A stretch of DNA of 21,326 nt from NCBI GenBank assembly GCA_903885885.1, contig CAISKJ010001118.1:1-21326 (forward strand), in the 5' to 3' direction. A program made the position numbers and the translations under genes. Below the pieces are notes generated by a model. That model had not been told where the DNA came from. It saw only the letters and a program-made list of their open reading frames with translations, and ran no database searches. Position 1 is the stretch's first letter, and each line of letters starts with the position of its first letter. This document shows positions 20,496 to 21,326 of the stretch, one piece after another. This DNA comes from an uncultured delta proteobacterium (GTDB lineage Bacteria; Myxococcota_A; Polyangia; Polyangiales; Ga0077539).

Positions 20496-21326
20496 TGTTC
20501 AATCTCCAAGGTCGCGTGGCCGTGGTGACGGGCGCCTCGCGCGGCATCGGCCGCGCCATCGCGGTGGCGCTCGCGCGCCAGGGCGCCTACGTGGCGGTCA
20601 ACTACGCGAGCAACCTCGCCGCGGCAGAAGAGACCCTCGCGGCCATGCGCGCGGCGGGCGGCGACGGCGAGCTGCTCGGCTTCGACGTGAGCGACAGCGC
20701 CGCCGTCAACGACGCCATCGACGGGCTCTACGCGCGCAAGAAGGCCGTGCACATCGCCGTGGCCAACGCGGGCGTCGCGTACGACGGCCTCCTCCTGCGC
20801 ATGAAAGACGAAGACCTCACGCGCACCTTCGCCACCAACGTGAACGGCGCGCTCTACCTCGCGCGCGCCACCGTGCGCTTGATGATGAAGGCGAAGTGGG
20901 GGCGATTCCTCGCCGTGTCGAGCGTCGTGGGCCAGACGGGCAACGCGGGCCAGACGGCCTACGCGGCGAGCAAGGCCGCGCTCGAAGGGGCCGCGCGCTC
21001 CATCGCGCGCGAGTACGCGTCGCGGGGCATCACGGCCAACGTCATCGCGCCGGGCTTCGTCGACACCGACATGACCGCGAGCATCCCCGAGGCCGCGCGC
21101 GCGAAGATCCTCGAGGGCGTTCCGCTGGAGAAAGTCCACGAGCTCCTCCGGATGCTCGGCGCGCTCGGCGCGACCCGTGTCCGGATGAGCTGCGTTCAGG
21201 GCTTCGGCCTCATGCGGCGCGGGAAAGCCGGGTTCGAGATCCCGACGCAGCCGAGCGTGGGAGTCGGAGCTGAGTTCTCACAGGAGCGCGCACGCGAGGC
21301 GCACTACGAAGAAGTCTATCAAGCGC
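20495..21326 (+). CDS. fabG: 3-oxoacyl-ACP reductase with foreign C-terminal sequence, 3' end cut by window
   Basis: From ATG 20495 the frame is a normal FabG for about 210 residues: the NADPH-binding VTGASRGIGRAIA (11-23), NAG (91-93), and the catalytic tetrad Asn115, Ser143, Tyr156 and Lys160 in YAASK, then NVIAPGFVDTDM. The enzyme reduces 3-oxoacyl-ACP in fatty acid synthesis. After GVPLE (about residue 212, nt 21132) the expected FabG ending (a 'VAFLASDxAxYITGQ...VNGG' type segment) is missing. The frame instead runs on with KVHELLRMLGALGATRVRMS and 45 more residues of no recognised family to the window edge. In this tail 13 of 65 codons end in A or T, against about 2 in the preceding 60. 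The other two frames do not restore FabG either. The cause could be a misjoin in the assembly or a genuine recombination. Confidence 0.85.
   Translation, partial: MFNLQGRVAVVTGASRGIGRAIAVALARQGAYVAVNYASNLAAAEETLAAMRAAGGDGELLGFDVSDSAAVNDAIDGLYARKKAVHIAVANAGVAYDGLLLRMKDEDLTRTFATNVNGALYLARATVRLMMKAKWGRFLAVSSVVGQTGNAGQTAYAASKAALEGAARSIAREYASRGITANVIAPGFVDTDMTASIPEAARAKILEGVPLEKVHELLRMLGALGATRVRMSCVQGFGLMRRGKAGFEIPTQPSVGVGAEFSQERAREAHYEEVYQA
21133..21326 (+). other. Sequence tail not matching FabG, different codon use
   Basis: These 194 bases stay open in the fabG frame but encode no FabG sequence. GC3 is visibly lower than in every other gene of the window (codons such as AAA, GGA, TCA, GAA, TAT and CAA appear). 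No repeat or insertion-sequence end is visible at the boundary near 21120-21133. No function is recognised. Confidence 0.6.

Overview
The window is very GC-rich DNA (roughly three quarters G+C, third codon positions almost all G or C) that looks like a Myxococcota chromosome, probably Polyangiales-like. This rests on Cys/Asp-rich DGxDNDxxGxxDC repeat proteins, myxobacterial-style secreted TPR and proline/glycine-linker membrane proteins, a membrane-anchored NtrC-like protein, a GAF hybrid kinase, and strong GC3 bias. The taxonomic call is an inference from protein style. No tRNA, rRNA, CRISPR array, IS element or phage module was recognised.

Layout. (a) 1-3241, plus strand: the 3' part of a double NTF2/SnoaL-like gene, then a membrane protein ending in a degenerate sigma-54-activator (AAA+) domain. 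(b) 3279-7086: a TonB-like energy transducer whose periplasmic linker is a 21-bp tandem repeat, then on the minus strand a CBS-domain-pair protein and a rhomboid-fold protein without catalytic residues, then an ExbB/ExbD pair on the plus strand. Together these supply a TonB-ExbB-ExbD type system. (c) 7151-9415: a soluble GAF-HisKA-HATPase-REC hybrid kinase converging on an ECF-type sigma factor. (d) 9416-10350: a sparse region with palindromes, a 33-codon remnant of a short-chain dehydrogenase and a small DUF2256 zinc-finger-like gene.

(e) 10351-18507, minus strand: seven collinear genes with short gaps or overlaps, read in the order secreted/membrane protein, HAD phosphatase, secreted TPR protein, secreted staphylococcal-nuclease-like protein, 8-repeat Cys/Asp-rich exported protein, outer-membrane beta-barrel with 3 of the same repeats, and AI-2E-family transporter. 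Most products are predicted to be exported, so this looks like an envelope or surface gene set. The barrel gene is broken by a 9-C homopolymer. As written, it reads through in frame into the transporter gene.

(f) 18593-21326, plus strand: a housekeeping cluster yceD(DUF177)-rpmF-fabD-fabG behind a good -35 box. plsX and fabH, which often lie between rpmF and fabD, are absent. The fabG frame is canonical up to about nt 21132 and then continues in frame into unrelated sequence with different codon use up to the window edge. This is either a misjoin or a real C-terminal replacement.

The most notable points are the homopolymer switch joining or separating barrel and transporter, the chimeric FabG end, the pseudo-AAA+ membrane protein, the inactive rhomboid, the TonB linker minisatellite, and the nuclease/metal-repeat/barrel operon with a perfect 16-bp palindrome upstream.
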